DNA of 64,000 nt. Source: Halosimplex pelagicum. Its GTDB lineage: Archaea > Halobacteriota > Halobacteria > Halobacteriales > Haloarculaceae. The stretch lies in assembly GCF_013415905.1 (NCBI RefSeq), contig NZ_CP058909.1, forward strand, positions 1,364,001 through 1,428,000, read 5' to 3'. Numbering within the stretch: the stretch's first letter is position 1; each line of letters starts with the position of its first letter. Of this stretch, positions 46,201 through 53,942 are shown in pieces. The notes beneath the pieces are model-generated. The model was given only the letters and a program-made list of their open reading frames with translations. It was not told the DNA's origin and ran no database searches. The position numbers and the translations under genes were made by a program.

Positions 46201-46976
46201 TGACGCGCTCGCCGGCCGAGCGCTCGAAACACGACTACGCCGACGCCCAGTTTCTGTTCGTCCAGCTCGTCTACAACGCCCACCAGCGAGCGTACGACAC
46301 CCGCTGGGAGTACGACATCGTCTACGACGGCATGGAGCGACTCCGAGCGTACGCTGGCCTCTCCGACGAGCAGTTCGACGAACTCGTCGTCGACGGGATC
46401 GTCGCAATCGACGGCCGCCATCCCCATACCCTGTACACGGTGACGCCGGAGGGTCGCGAACTCATCGGGGCTGCCCACCGAGAGGGTCACGCCCACGGCG
46501 ACGGCGTCGGCGACCTCAGCGAGTCCAGCCTGCACGTCATGATGGTCGAGACGATGCGCCGTGGGTTCGAAGCCCGATTCGTCGACGACACCGACCACCC
46601 CGCGGCGAGCGTCGAGACGTACTACCCCGTCGAGGACGGCCGCCTCGACGTTGCGGTCCTTGACGCCGACGGCGATGTCGTGATCACGGGCGAAGCCGAA
46701 CGCTCGAATCACGATACGCTTCGAGCGGTGCCCGCCGATTACGACAAGATGGCCGCCTGCGAGCCCGACCGGGCCTACTGGGTCGTCGAAGGCCGCTCGG
46801 AGGGCCACGAGGTTATCCGAGCGCTCCACAACCCCGGCAATGGAAACCCGCGCGTCGGACGAACCTACAGCGAGTCCTACGCGCTGACTCGCATCGCCTT
46901 CGACGAACCCGGCTTCTCGAACATCCTGACGATCGGATCGTTCCGGAATCGGTTCCTCGACGGCCTGGAGTGGTGA
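43230..46976 (+). CDS. Conjugation-type P-loop ATPase (VirD4/TraG/HerA-like) with C-terminal nuclease-like region
   Basis: 1248 residues from ATG 43230; residues from the earlier in-frame start are basic and unlike the rest. The N-terminal about 430 residues are a variable acidic domain. HMLVAGGTGSGKSIFGVTG (about 465-483) is Walker A, followed by FDPKDGQM. Walker B is VNVHVEEAATVA (about 735) and SLQYPKQL follows as sensor. This is the haloarchaeal DNA-transport ATPase family of integrated elements. A CAACG...C zinc-like motif follows (about 950). The C-terminus has GRLDVAVLDADGDVVITGEAE, resembling a PD-(D/E)xK core (Asp, then Glu-x-Glu). Coupling of pump and nuclease is inference. Confidence 0.8.
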   Translation: MATDDESLTTEREYLLVRPTTSALVPDHVGTALRALHATDDGDTPTLEMLLATAGADDGVTYCFGATNIPTEQLKRHLRRAFPQEYELNTVTTTVADLVTEGSPNDLTVESLADCPVAGIEFQATDAWSSDWQTKLRPFDSFASDDRTNWPLSTVIDALASAETPTVFQTLLEPKPDWTPLADETIYDYHRPQSSLIDRFVAEIFPEEAEWERQSTRDLPSDRRDRVESIEAVDASTSFRVNARAVAFEPSLRREPVADGGSRASHGAVNENDPIEETDRLDLTSKSASDSESYDHLPERDRKTESDTTGDPEDTLKTLKSAFSDIGTEFYRISTKRYALASDGATSLRDALATRTLRGFRLSRRMELALGLSIPFSTNTHPQFVADPTTAGSFCFVGGADLPEEATRALETRAGERTGLDLPPERALDTYRTEGLAIGVPLTGDRTRSDEPLAIPPSLQRLHMLVAGGTGSGKSIFGVTGLLPNHAATEGATIVFDPKDGQMADDYERAHYATYGTLENVYRFDAAEAVPAEPFFDVTRQQESGVARSQAVEDVADHTEELLEAIMGEEQFNRAVASPLVIEAIVKAMFDAVHGSDQFTLEDLQRRIGRFAETGHTPPVIDDGLRQELQRIADTNGDTLANIIDGAARRIANAAIDSRVAPLFNYAPDAGSTPTVEPFDWRAKLDEDCVIIVDTSKLRAEPQRALTLVILSQIWTALKHRERERRTDYATTGDPPLVNVHVEEAATVAASGIVADLLREGRSFGVGVTLSLQYPKQLRRADEAAYDEAINNIGTVISGRVADDTALAHLLSTDATPPANASNRLRGLAPGEWLATLPTPFGSEPPRPLLLESLPLPPGHPEGDSPLSPAQRATFEAARTQRAERSRRHAVSVTQSASVTAFSPSDKRESDFDPDSTDPIATEHTTLDTTLPFTRRLPAAVEFHQPSQSLTCAACGTRYGRRLSALVDAIECHGDLADVDRANVPTVDAGVTRSPAERSKHDYADAQFLFVQLVYNAHQRAYDTRWEYDIVYDGMERLRAYAGLSDEQFDELVVDGIVAIDGRHPHTLYTVTPEGRELIGAAHREGHAHGDGVGDLSESSLHVMMVETMRRGFEARFVDDTDHPAASVETYYPVEDGRLDVAVLDADGDVVITGEAERSNHDTLRAVPADYDKMAACEPDRAYWVVEGRSEGHEVIRALHNPGNGNPRVGRTYSESYALTRIAFDEPGFSNILTIGSFRNRFLDGLEW

Positions 46977-47359
46977 GCCGACGAGTCGACGGCCACGTAG
47001 CCTCGCTGCCGTCGATGTCTAGGAAAGATGCTCCCAGACCGTCGTCGGGTCGGTCTCGTTCAGTTCTGCGCTCGTTCGCATCTTTCGAACTTCGGTGATA
47101 CAGCGCTTGGCAACCAGTGGGTACACGTCGGCCGGGATTAACGAAACGTCAAGGCCATCAACTCCAGCCAGTTCTCGGCCCACATGTCTTCGACGACGCG
47201 AGGATACAGATCATCGTTCGGGTGGAGCCCGAACTCGCGACCTTCTTCGACCTTGTCGTAGTCTGTTTGGAAATCCCGACCTTGAGTTGATAGAACCGAA
47301 GACAGTCGAGTATTGGACCGTCGACTGGTTTCATGGGGTCAGAGGTAACTGGGGCAGTT
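46977..47359 (-). pseudogene. Degenerate coding remnant, unknown family
   Basis: Two reverse-strand frames look coding: QTDYDKVEEGREFGLHPNDD...VVEDMWAENWLELMALTFR then stop, and GVDGLDVSLIPADVYPLVAKRC...TTVWEHLS then stop (47022-47170). They overlap as though separated by a frameshift, and neither has a start. Composition is acidic, as in real haloarchaeal proteins. I do not recognise the family. Confidence 0.3.
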
Positions 47360-47761
47360 TCAGCGCCAGACCGTACTTTCGCTCGCGAACTCCCCGTCTT
47401 TCGTGACAATTGCCTCAGTACCCCGGACACGATGATTGGCGATCAGCAGTGCATCGTGTAGCGTGTGATGGTCAATGAGGCTTCCGTACACCGCAAGGTC
47501 CTGTTCGTCGGTCGGGGCGACCTGTACCGGCCCGTCGTTCACCAATCCGCGTAACACCGCGTTCGGCGTTGTCTCGGCTTCAATACCCGCAATCTTTCCT
47601 TTGTTGACCGCCGTCCAGATGGCCTCGCTGACTGCCACCGTCGGCGCCTCGATCACGTCAACGCCCTGCTCGGCCCGTTCGAAAATCTCGTCTGCAGTCG
47701 CCGGGAGCCGATCGACTAGGTATCGCGCCATTGCCACACCATCGACAGTGTATCGGGTCAT
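47360..47761 (-). CDS. vapC: PIN-domain toxin (VapC-like)
   Basis: 133 residues from ATG 47761 (MTRYTVDGVAMARYLVDR), chosen because it overlaps the antitoxin stop by four bases (ATGA). The PIN acidic residues appear as Asp7, Glu in VAVSEAIW, Asp in LHDALLIANH and a terminal Asp (TKDGEFAS). Second VapC in the island, with a different partner subclass. Confidence 0.8.
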   Translation of the reverse strand: MTRYTVDGVAMARYLVDRLPATADEIFERAEQGVDVIEAPTVAVSEAIWTAVNKGKIAGIEAETTPNAVLRGLVNDGPVQVAPTDEQDLAVYGSLIDHHTLHDALLIANHRVRGTEAIVTKDGEFASESTVWR

Positions 47762-48039
47762 TCCGGTGTCCACGCTGTCCGACGTTTCTCTCGAATCGTG
47801 GCTTCCATCTCTTCGGCCATCTCCTCACGCTTTTCTTCGGAAATGTCGTCGTCGACGAGCATTCCACGGCCGGCCGAGTGCGTTGCTTTCCTGACTCGAA
47901 TGCCATCCTCGGCCTTTTGCCAGAGCAGTTCGTCTCCCTCTTCGAGGCCAAACTCGTCGCGGAGTTCCTTCGGGATCGTGACCTGCCCCTTCCGAGTGAT
48001 GCGGGTTGTCTCACCCTCGCTGTCGTTCTCAGTACTCAT
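47758..48039 (-). CDS. vapB: AbrB-family antitoxin (VapB-like)
   Basis: 93 residues. TTRITRKGQVTIPKELRDEFGLEEGDELLWQKAEDGIRVRK is a clean AbrB/MazE domain. The acidic helical tail (about 65-93) is the expected toxin-binding part. Its start is six bases from a perfect inverted repeat (48045-48063). Overlaps VapC by four bases. Confidence 0.85.
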   Translation of the reverse strand: MSTENDSEGETTRITRKGQVTIPKELRDEFGLEEGDELLWQKAEDGIRVRKATHSAGRGMLVDDDISEEKREEMAEEMEATIREKRRTAWTPE

Positions 48040-48044
48040 AGAAA

Positions 48045-48063
48045 GTACTACGTGTTGTAGTAC
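48045..48063. promoter_or_regulatory. vapBC operator, perfect inverted repeat
   Basis: GTACTAC (48045-48051) and GTAGTAC (48057-48063) flank a five-base spacer just upstream of the vapB start at 48039. Typical of AbrB-type autorepression; binding is not shown. Confidence 0.55.
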
Positions 48064-48158
48064 CTAAGTGGTTGTGGAGTGCGCCGTTCCCAACGGTAGC
48101 CGTCGGGTTTCTCCCACGGTTCAAACTGTGCGGGCTTCCTCCTCGTCTCTCTGTGACT

Positions 48159-48600
48159 TCATGCTCGTCGCCAGTGAGCGCCACGACGGACTCTTCGGGA
48201 ACGTCTGTACCCAACTGCGGTCGGGGTTTCTCCGCGTTCACGTAGAGGAAGATATTGACCGGATACCTGTTCCGTCTCGTTCGTACTCGCGAGTTGCTGG
48301 CGAGCACACTCGTGATAGCGCCGCTCCCGCAGTGCGGTCGCCCAGTCGCCGAGGTCGCTGTACACGTCGTCGATGTTCCGCTGCTCATCCTCCTCCGCAG
48401 CGATAATGGCGTCGATATCGGCGGGGGCTGCAGCATCGTACCGCTGTTCGTATGTCTGTATTCGCTCGGTCAGGGTCCGAACCTCCGATTGGAGTTCCTC
48501 ACGCGAATACTCCGATGCGAGTCTACTGATCCGACGCCATTCGAAGCAGGAATCGTCTCGCTCGTGGGCGCGACCCTCCCTACTTGACGAACAATCGTCG
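48159..48600 (-). pseudogene. DUF7342 winged-helix protein, truncated
   Basis: The reverse strand reads DDSCFEWRRISRLASEYSREELQSEVRTLTERI, then YSDLGDWATALRERRYHECARQQL. It aligns along the length with the helical half of the intact DUF7342 protein at 41257-41778 (YFEWQEASRIARELPIEAILERVDELE...). The N-terminal helix-turn-helix is missing and no start codon is found in frame. The C-terminal tail is altered and Arg-rich. Confidence 0.5.
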
Positions 48601-49628
48601 ATGCGCCGGGGTGAGATGTTGAATGCAGTAGAAATTGGGGTTGGGGATCGGGGAATCGTCTCGGAACAGACGGCGATTCCAGCGGAGAACTGGCCGGAGA
48701 TTCGGGACGCACTCTATCGTCTGTTACACATCGTCGACTCGGAGATGGATATCCGTCTCAGAACGCTTCTCCACTTCCGTTCCGGCCGAACCGGTCGTTC
48801 GGAGAAGGGTACAAGCCCGATTTCGGCCGCAAGGTGTGTTCTCTGTGGGAATGTACCGGTGTCGGGATGCGCTGGCGCTCCCTCGGGCGGACGACTCGAC
48901 TGAACGACGCCCGATCACCCGTGATATCGAGGTGGTTACCCGATCAAGCGTCCTTCTTGAGGAGCCGATGATTCAGTCGAAGAACGCTTTTCGACAGTGA
49001 AATCGACCGAGTACCCGGGGATTTCTACATCCATTCCTCGACGAAAGGCAACCATCGGTGTCGAACGTGCTGGTTGTCCTCCTCACCTACCGTGGTCGCT
49101 CCACCGGGTGACGCTCTCTGCCGTCGATTCCAGCGGAGTTCCCGTTCGCTCCGAGCGCACTCACGATGTATCGAATCGCTCTATCTGACGACACAGACGC
49201 CTCTGTACCGGTGAATTCAGCTCTTTCTCCTGCTCGTGAGATCTCGCTTGAACCGCACCCCACCCGGATTCTCCGCAGCAATCGCCATAGGAGAGTGAAT
49301 TCGCTCGCTCTCCCCGTCGCCATCTCGACGCCGCTTGCCCCGATTCCAGCGACCCCCAGTACACCCCTCGAAACACAGTATATTGCGGGAATTGTGCTGC
49401 CCGTCCTGCCGATTAGTGGAGTCCCACTACTCGGGAGTGCCGGATTCACTGGGAAGAACGATTCTCTCCGCCGTGTACCCGATGCACTCTCACCGAATCG
49501 GCTGATCGCACGCCGTGTCTCGGAACTCGGCTACGCTACGACGGTCTCGAAAACCCCGGCGATAACGCACCTCTGTTTCGGGTGGAACGGGACCGAATCG
49601 TTCCTCGCTGCCACCACGACGGCTCCGG
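48601..49628. other. Gap without a confident gene
   Basis: A + strand reading from 48616 (LNAVEIGVGDRGIVSEQTAIPAENWPEIRDALYRLL) looks coding for about 60 residues and then becomes basic, as after a frameshift. Between 49087 and 49669 both strands have open frames of about 120-170 residues that are basic and lack haloarchaeal bias, so I leave them uncalled. This stretch separates the vapBC pair from the primase-like gene. Confidence 0.3.
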
Positions 49629-50897
49629 TCACGCCCCCTTCCGCGAGACGAACTGTCGGAGTCTCGTGAGAAGTGAGCCGGACTCGACGGCCGGTTCTTC
49701 TCGACCGGATTCCGCCTCGGACCTGACGGTCTCGAGCTCGGCGGTGAGTCGTTGGTTCCGCGCTTCGAGGCGTTCGACCTGCGCCTGCAGGTCGGCGATA
49801 AGGCCGAGGTGTCGCTCCTGTCGGGTGCCCAGTTCGTCCCGCTGCTGTCGAAGGGTGACTGTCTCGGCCGTGACCTGGTCCGATTCGTCCGCGGTCGACC
49901 GCTCGTCGTCCGTCGCTGTGTTTGTCGTCTCGGCCTGGGTCGGTTCGTAGAACTCGGTCGTCCCTGCGAGGACACGCTCGATCGTCTTCTCACCGTAGGT
50001 GCTCCCGTCGGCGAAGTGGCGCTCGTCCCACTTCTCGCGCATCAGCCCGGAGTCGCGAAAGAGTCGGTCGATCTGCACCCGGTCACCTCCGGTCCAGAAC
50101 GCCAGCAGCGCACACAGGCCCATGTCCGCCTCCGAGTGACTGTCGTAGCCCGTCGTCCGCCCGCGCCAGAGCCGTTCGAACTTCTCCCCGTTCGCCGCGG
50201 CGTGGGCTCTGTCAACGATCTCCTCGTCGGACAGCCCTTCTGCATCGTCGTCTTCCCCCCTCCCGCCCGTCTCAGCGGCGTCGACCGCGTCCGTTGGCTT
50301 CCCGCCTTTCCTCGTATCCGTCTCGGCGTCGTCCTCGCCGTTAGCTGAATCCTGTTCACCGGCAACGAACTCCGAATGAACGGATCCGAGGGCGGGGGTG
50401 CGGCTCTCGACCGTCGCCGGCGTGCCGTCGAGGTGGTCGCCGGTGACTGTGAAGAAGCGGGCGTCGTCGTACATCTCCACCCAGTCTTTCCGGTTGCGAT
50501 CACCGGGTAGATTGCCAAGTGCAAGCACGTGAACGCCGGTCCCCGAGGGGCTCACTTCCGTGTAGGAGGCGAGGCGCTCGACGATCCCCATCGCTTCGTC
50601 GGTCAACGTCCCGGTTTCCGGGACGCGACACGTGTCGAGGTCGACTCCGACCAGCGGGTCGTCCTCGGTGAAGACGAATCCGAGCCCTTCGGCGGCTCCG
50701 TCGGTGGCGTACTCGCGTGCGGTCTCGAACGGCGCCCACGAGTCGGGGTTCGTCGCCGACCCGAACGACCCGGTGTGTGGATTGATCGGGACCTTCGTCT
50801 CTTTGCCGCCGCGCTCCTGAACTCGCCAGCAGACCCACTGCTCGCGTTCCGTCAGTTCCTCCGGCAAGATATCCGCCGTCGGCGCATCCGTGTCCAT
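49629..50897 (-). CDS. Primase/polymerase-like protein (NrS-1-type), element-borne
   Basis: 422 residues. The first about 190 match the N-terminal primase/polymerase-type module of phage NrS-1-like proteins: REQWVCWRVQERGGKETKVPINPHTG, GLGFVFTEDDPLVGVDLDTCR (catalytic-type Asp pair), SPSGTGVHVLALG and DARFFTVTGDHLDGTP. A second module at about 215-310 (AANGEKFERLWRGRTTGYDSHSEADMGLCALLAFWTGGDRVQIDRLFRDSG) is common after primases. The C-terminal about 75 residues form a coiled coil (LRQQRDELGTRQERHLGLIADLQAQVERLEARNQRL). No helicase domain is fused. Suggests replication of an integrated plasmid or virus. Confidence 0.75.
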   Translation of the reverse strand: MDTDAPTADILPEELTEREQWVCWRVQERGGKETKVPINPHTGSFGSATNPDSWAPFETAREYATDGAAEGLGFVFTEDDPLVGVDLDTCRVPETGTLTDEAMGIVERLASYTEVSPSGTGVHVLALGNLPGDRNRKDWVEMYDDARFFTVTGDHLDGTPATVESRTPALGSVHSEFVAGEQDSANGEDDAETDTRKGGKPTDAVDAAETGGRGEDDDAEGLSDEEIVDRAHAAANGEKFERLWRGRTTGYDSHSEADMGLCALLAFWTGGDRVQIDRLFRDSGLMREKWDERHFADGSTYGEKTIERVLAGTTEFYEPTQAETTNTATDDERSTADESDQVTAETVTLRQQRDELGTRQERHLGLIADLQAQVERLEARNQRLTAELETVRSEAESGREEPAVESGSLLTRLRQFVSRKGA

Positions 50898-51085
50898 GTG
50901 GTTCTTGGTCTACTCACCTCGGCGACCGATATGACGATTCGCTTCTCACCTTGGGATCGTGTCATCTCAACGGCCGTTATCCTCGATCTAGGATGAGTGA
51001 CTGTCGATCCCTTCATATTGTTTACACTCTCTCACACGGCGCCGGAAGGCTTACTCGTCGTACGGGTGGAATCTTAGCCAGTTCG

Positions 51086-52525
51086 ATGACGATAGAGCTG
51101 GATGGCGAGCACACGACCGCTCGCGTGCTGGTCGAAGACGAATCGCTCGTCGAGGACAACTGCCTGGCGCAGATCCAGGAACTGGTCGACCACCCGGCGT
51201 TCACCGAGCCCGTCCGCGTGATGCCCGACACCCACTGGGGCGCCGGCGCGCCCATCGGGTTCACGATGCCGCTCCCCGACCGGGTCGTCCCGAACATCGT
51301 CGGCGTCGACGTGGGCTGTGGCATGGCATTGACGAACCTCGGCGAGGAACTCCCGCTGTCCGACGCCGAACGCGAGCAGCGGGTCCGCGAGGCAGTCCCG
51401 ATGGGGCGGTCGGTCCACGACTACGACGACTCGGTTCACCTCGTCGACGAGTTTCCCTTCGAGCGGGCAAACGAGGTATTCGAGTCGTTCGACGCAGCCG
51501 TCCGCGAGCGCTTCGACCGGCCGGTCGACCCCGTCGAGTTCGACTTCGACGGCTACGACGGCGAGTACTTCAAATCGCTGTGCGACCGCGTGCTGACCGG
51601 TCGCGCGGGGATGGGCCACGTCATCCGGAGCGCGGGCAGTCTTGGAGGGGGTAACCACTTCGTCGAATTTGCCCGCGCTCGCGAGTCGGGCGAGTACTGG
51701 CTGGTCATACACAGCGGGTCGCGCTACCTCGGCAAGGCCGTCGCCGAGTTCTGGCAGGCCCGCGCCACCGAACAGCGCGATGCCGAGGCCATCCGCTCGT
51801 CGATCCCCGAGGAGTACGCCGAGTACGTGAAGTTCGACCCCGACTCGGTCTCCGACGACGACCTCCAGGCGTGGGTGACGGGCGGCATGGGCGAGTCCCA
51901 CCTCCGCAAGGACCGCATCCGCGCGGAGTTCGCTGAGGACCGCATCGACGAGGTGTTCGAAGCGCTCGCCAAGCCCGGCGACGGCGACCGCAACGAGGCG
52001 CTCGACTGGCTGGAGGGTCGCGAGGCCGACGGCTACTACGTCGACATGCTGTTCGCCCAGCAGTACGCCCGCTGGAACCGCGAGCTGATGAGCGACGCTA
52101 TCTGCGAGGCGCTCGGCGTCGACCCGGTCGAGCGCTTCCAGGCGATCCACAACTACGTGGACTTCCGCGACCTGACGATCCGGAAGGGCGCGACGCCCGC
52201 TCGCGAGGGCCAGCGGCTCGTGATCCCGTTCAACATGGCGGAGGGGTCGCTGCTCGCCCGCGGGAAGGGCAACGAGGCCTACTACCGCACGGCACCCCAC
52301 GGCGCCGGTCGCGCGATGGGTCGACGCGAGGCCCACGAGGAACTCTCGCTCGATGCCTTCGAGACGGCGATGGACGGCGTCTACTCCGAATCCGTCGTCG
52401 ACGACACCCTCGACGAGGCGCCGATGGCCTACAAGTCGGCCGAAGCGATCGCGGAAGCCGTCGAGCCGACCGCCGAGGTCGTCGACTGGCTGGAGCCCGT
52501 TCACAACCTGAAGGCGCTGGAGTGA
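51086..52525 (+). CDS. rtcB: RtcB-family RNA ligase
   Basis: 479 residues from ATG 51086; sequence before it is basic and unlike the family. Manganese-site motif GVDVGCG gives Asp75 and Cys78. GGGNHFVEF and HSGSRYLGK follow, and HGAGR (His405) carries the guanylylated His of the family. RtcB joins 2',3'-cyclic phosphate to 5'-OH RNA ends using GTP and acts in tRNA splicing and RNA repair. The DVGCGM version is closer to the bacterial-type RtcB than to the archaeal splicing ligase, so it could be a second copy for repair. Located just outside the element region. Confidence 0.9.
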   Translation: MTIELDGEHTTARVLVEDESLVEDNCLAQIQELVDHPAFTEPVRVMPDTHWGAGAPIGFTMPLPDRVVPNIVGVDVGCGMALTNLGEELPLSDAEREQRVREAVPMGRSVHDYDDSVHLVDEFPFERANEVFESFDAAVRERFDRPVDPVEFDFDGYDGEYFKSLCDRVLTGRAGMGHVIRSAGSLGGGNHFVEFARARESGEYWLVIHSGSRYLGKAVAEFWQARATEQRDAEAIRSSIPEEYAEYVKFDPDSVSDDDLQAWVTGGMGESHLRKDRIRAEFAEDRIDEVFEALAKPGDGDRNEALDWLEGREADGYYVDMLFAQQYARWNRELMSDAICEALGVDPVERFQAIHNYVDFRDLTIRKGATPAREGQRLVIPFNMAEGSLLARGKGNEAYYRTAPHGAGRAMGRREAHEELSLDAFETAMDGVYSESVVDDTLDEAPMAYKSAEAIAEAVEPTAEVVDWLEPVHNLKALE

Positions 52526-52640
52526 CGACCACAGGGTTCGAGTTCTGTCGAGAGCCATCGATCGGTCGAGATACCGGCCAGCGTTCGGCTCTACGGTTGC
52601 ACAGATTTATTGGGTATGCTGACCCGACAGGAAAACGGGT

Positions 52641-53318
52641 ATGAAACGGGTGGTCGCGTGTGTTCTCGTCGTGGCACTGATTGCGACGGCGGGGTGTAGC
52701 GGCATTCAGGGCATATTCGAGTCGGATCAGGGCACTGCCACAGAAGCGCCGCCGTCCGCGACCGTCGCCGGCGGGGAGACGGAAGCCGGTGGCGGGCCGA
52801 ACGCCGACGGGTCGGACGCCGGTTCCGGGTCGGGGCCGTACACGGTCGACGGGACGGACACCGAGGAGATCGTGATCAGACTCTCCGATCTCGGCATGGA
52901 GTACAACTTCACCGGCGGCTCCAGCCGGCTCGCGTCGGCCGACGACGCGGCGCTCCGGACCCAGCAGATCCGCAAGCAGAACAGGCGGACGTTCGTCCTC
53001 GAGAACCGGAGTCGGGTCGGCGAGCAGCCGGTCGCGCTCGTGTCGGTCGCCATCATCTACGAGTCGTCGTCTGCCGCCGAGACCGCGCTGCAGGACCACC
53101 TCGGGTCGTTCGACGGGGCCAACACCTCCCGCGTCAACGTCGCGGGCTTCGAGGGGTGGCAGACGCGGTTCACGACCGACGACGAGCTCCGGAACGTCGC
53201 CGTCTTCGGACGCGACGCAAATCTGGTCTACTACACCGTGACCGCCGGCACGAGTCGGCGCCATCCGGGCTTCTCGCAGGAACTATTCGCCGAGATGGCG
53301 CTAGATGTGGGCAAGTAA
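52641..53318 (+). CDS. Lipoprotein of unknown function
   Basis: 225 residues. MKRVVACVLVVALIATAGC is a signal with a lipobox and no twin Arg. A Gly/Ala/Thr/Asp-rich linker (about 30-70) leads into a domain of about 150 residues (IVIRLSDLGMEYNFTGGSSRLASADD...) with mixed alpha and beta structure and no cysteines. Similar lipid-anchored proteins are widespread in haloarchaea. No partner is evident. Confidence 0.75.
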   Translation: MKRVVACVLVVALIATAGCSGIQGIFESDQGTATEAPPSATVAGGETEAGGGPNADGSDAGSGSGPYTVDGTDTEEIVIRLSDLGMEYNFTGGSSRLASADDAALRTQQIRKQNRRTFVLENRSRVGEQPVALVSVAIIYESSSAAETALQDHLGSFDGANTSRVNVAGFEGWQTRFTTDDELRNVAVFGRDANLVYYTVTAGTSRRHPGFSQELFAEMALDVGK

Positions 53319-53389
53319 TTCAGTATGATACCGGTTGAAGACTCAGTCTGACGATTTCTGGCCTGAGGGTAGGATCGACTACGTGGTTG

Positions 53390-53932
53390 CTAAGGTTCGA
53401 GATAGCCGACGATATCTAATCGGCTCGATCGGACCCTAATTACCGAGTTTACAGCGATCGTCTGATCGATATCGGACATATCTACCAACATATTGCCATC
53501 TTCGATAGAGATCACGGCCGCACTTGAATTCGAGTACGATGAGGGATCTATCTTACTCCCTACTTCGCCTTCGTCGTGACCATCTAGAAGGGACACGTCT
53601 GCTACTACCTCCGAGAGATCGTTGACGACACGATCAACACGGCCAGAAATCCAGTGATTTTCCCAGCCTGTCGGATTCTCAGTAGACGGTTCGATCCCAG
53701 CCGAGGATCGCTTGTCTGATTCGATCTCGATCTCCATCGTCGCTCTCAGCATGGCCGCTGCTTCATCGCCTTCCATCCAGTCCGGCGTAGCTAGCTTCAA
53801 TGAGCCCGTCTCCGATTTCTTGTACCCATCGAACGCTCCGAAGTGCGTGCCTCTTGTCGAGAACACAACCCGCCGGTTGCCGTTCTTCGGACCGACGGTT
53901 TTGACGTGCAGTTTCAGCGGCTCGAAGCTCAT
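53390..53932 (-). CDS. Probable immunity protein for the polymorphic-toxin-like gene
   Basis: 180 residues. Strand-rich, without signal or membrane helix, so cytoplasmic. It is acidic and carries no recognised domain. The gene starts ten bases after the stop of the 2081-residue secreted protein, on the same strand, as an immunity gene would. Codon usage is visibly more AT-rich than in the N-terminal part of its partner. Function as antidote is inferred from position only. Confidence 0.5.
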   Translation of the reverse strand: MSFEPLKLHVKTVGPKNGNRRVVFSTRGTHFGAFDGYKKSETGSLKLATPDWMEGDEAAAMLRATMEIEIESDKRSSAGIEPSTENPTGWENHWISGRVDRVVNDLSEVVADVSLLDGHDEGEVGSKIDPSSYSNSSAAVISIEDGNMLVDMSDIDQTIAVNSVIRVRSSRLDIVGYLEP

Positions 53933-53942
53933 TGTCGTGCTT

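Noticed and set aside
49087..49669. Overlapping open frames on both strands, 120-167 residues
   Set aside because: Both are basic, lack haloarchaeal codon bias and show no family motif. Recorded only as an uncalled gap.
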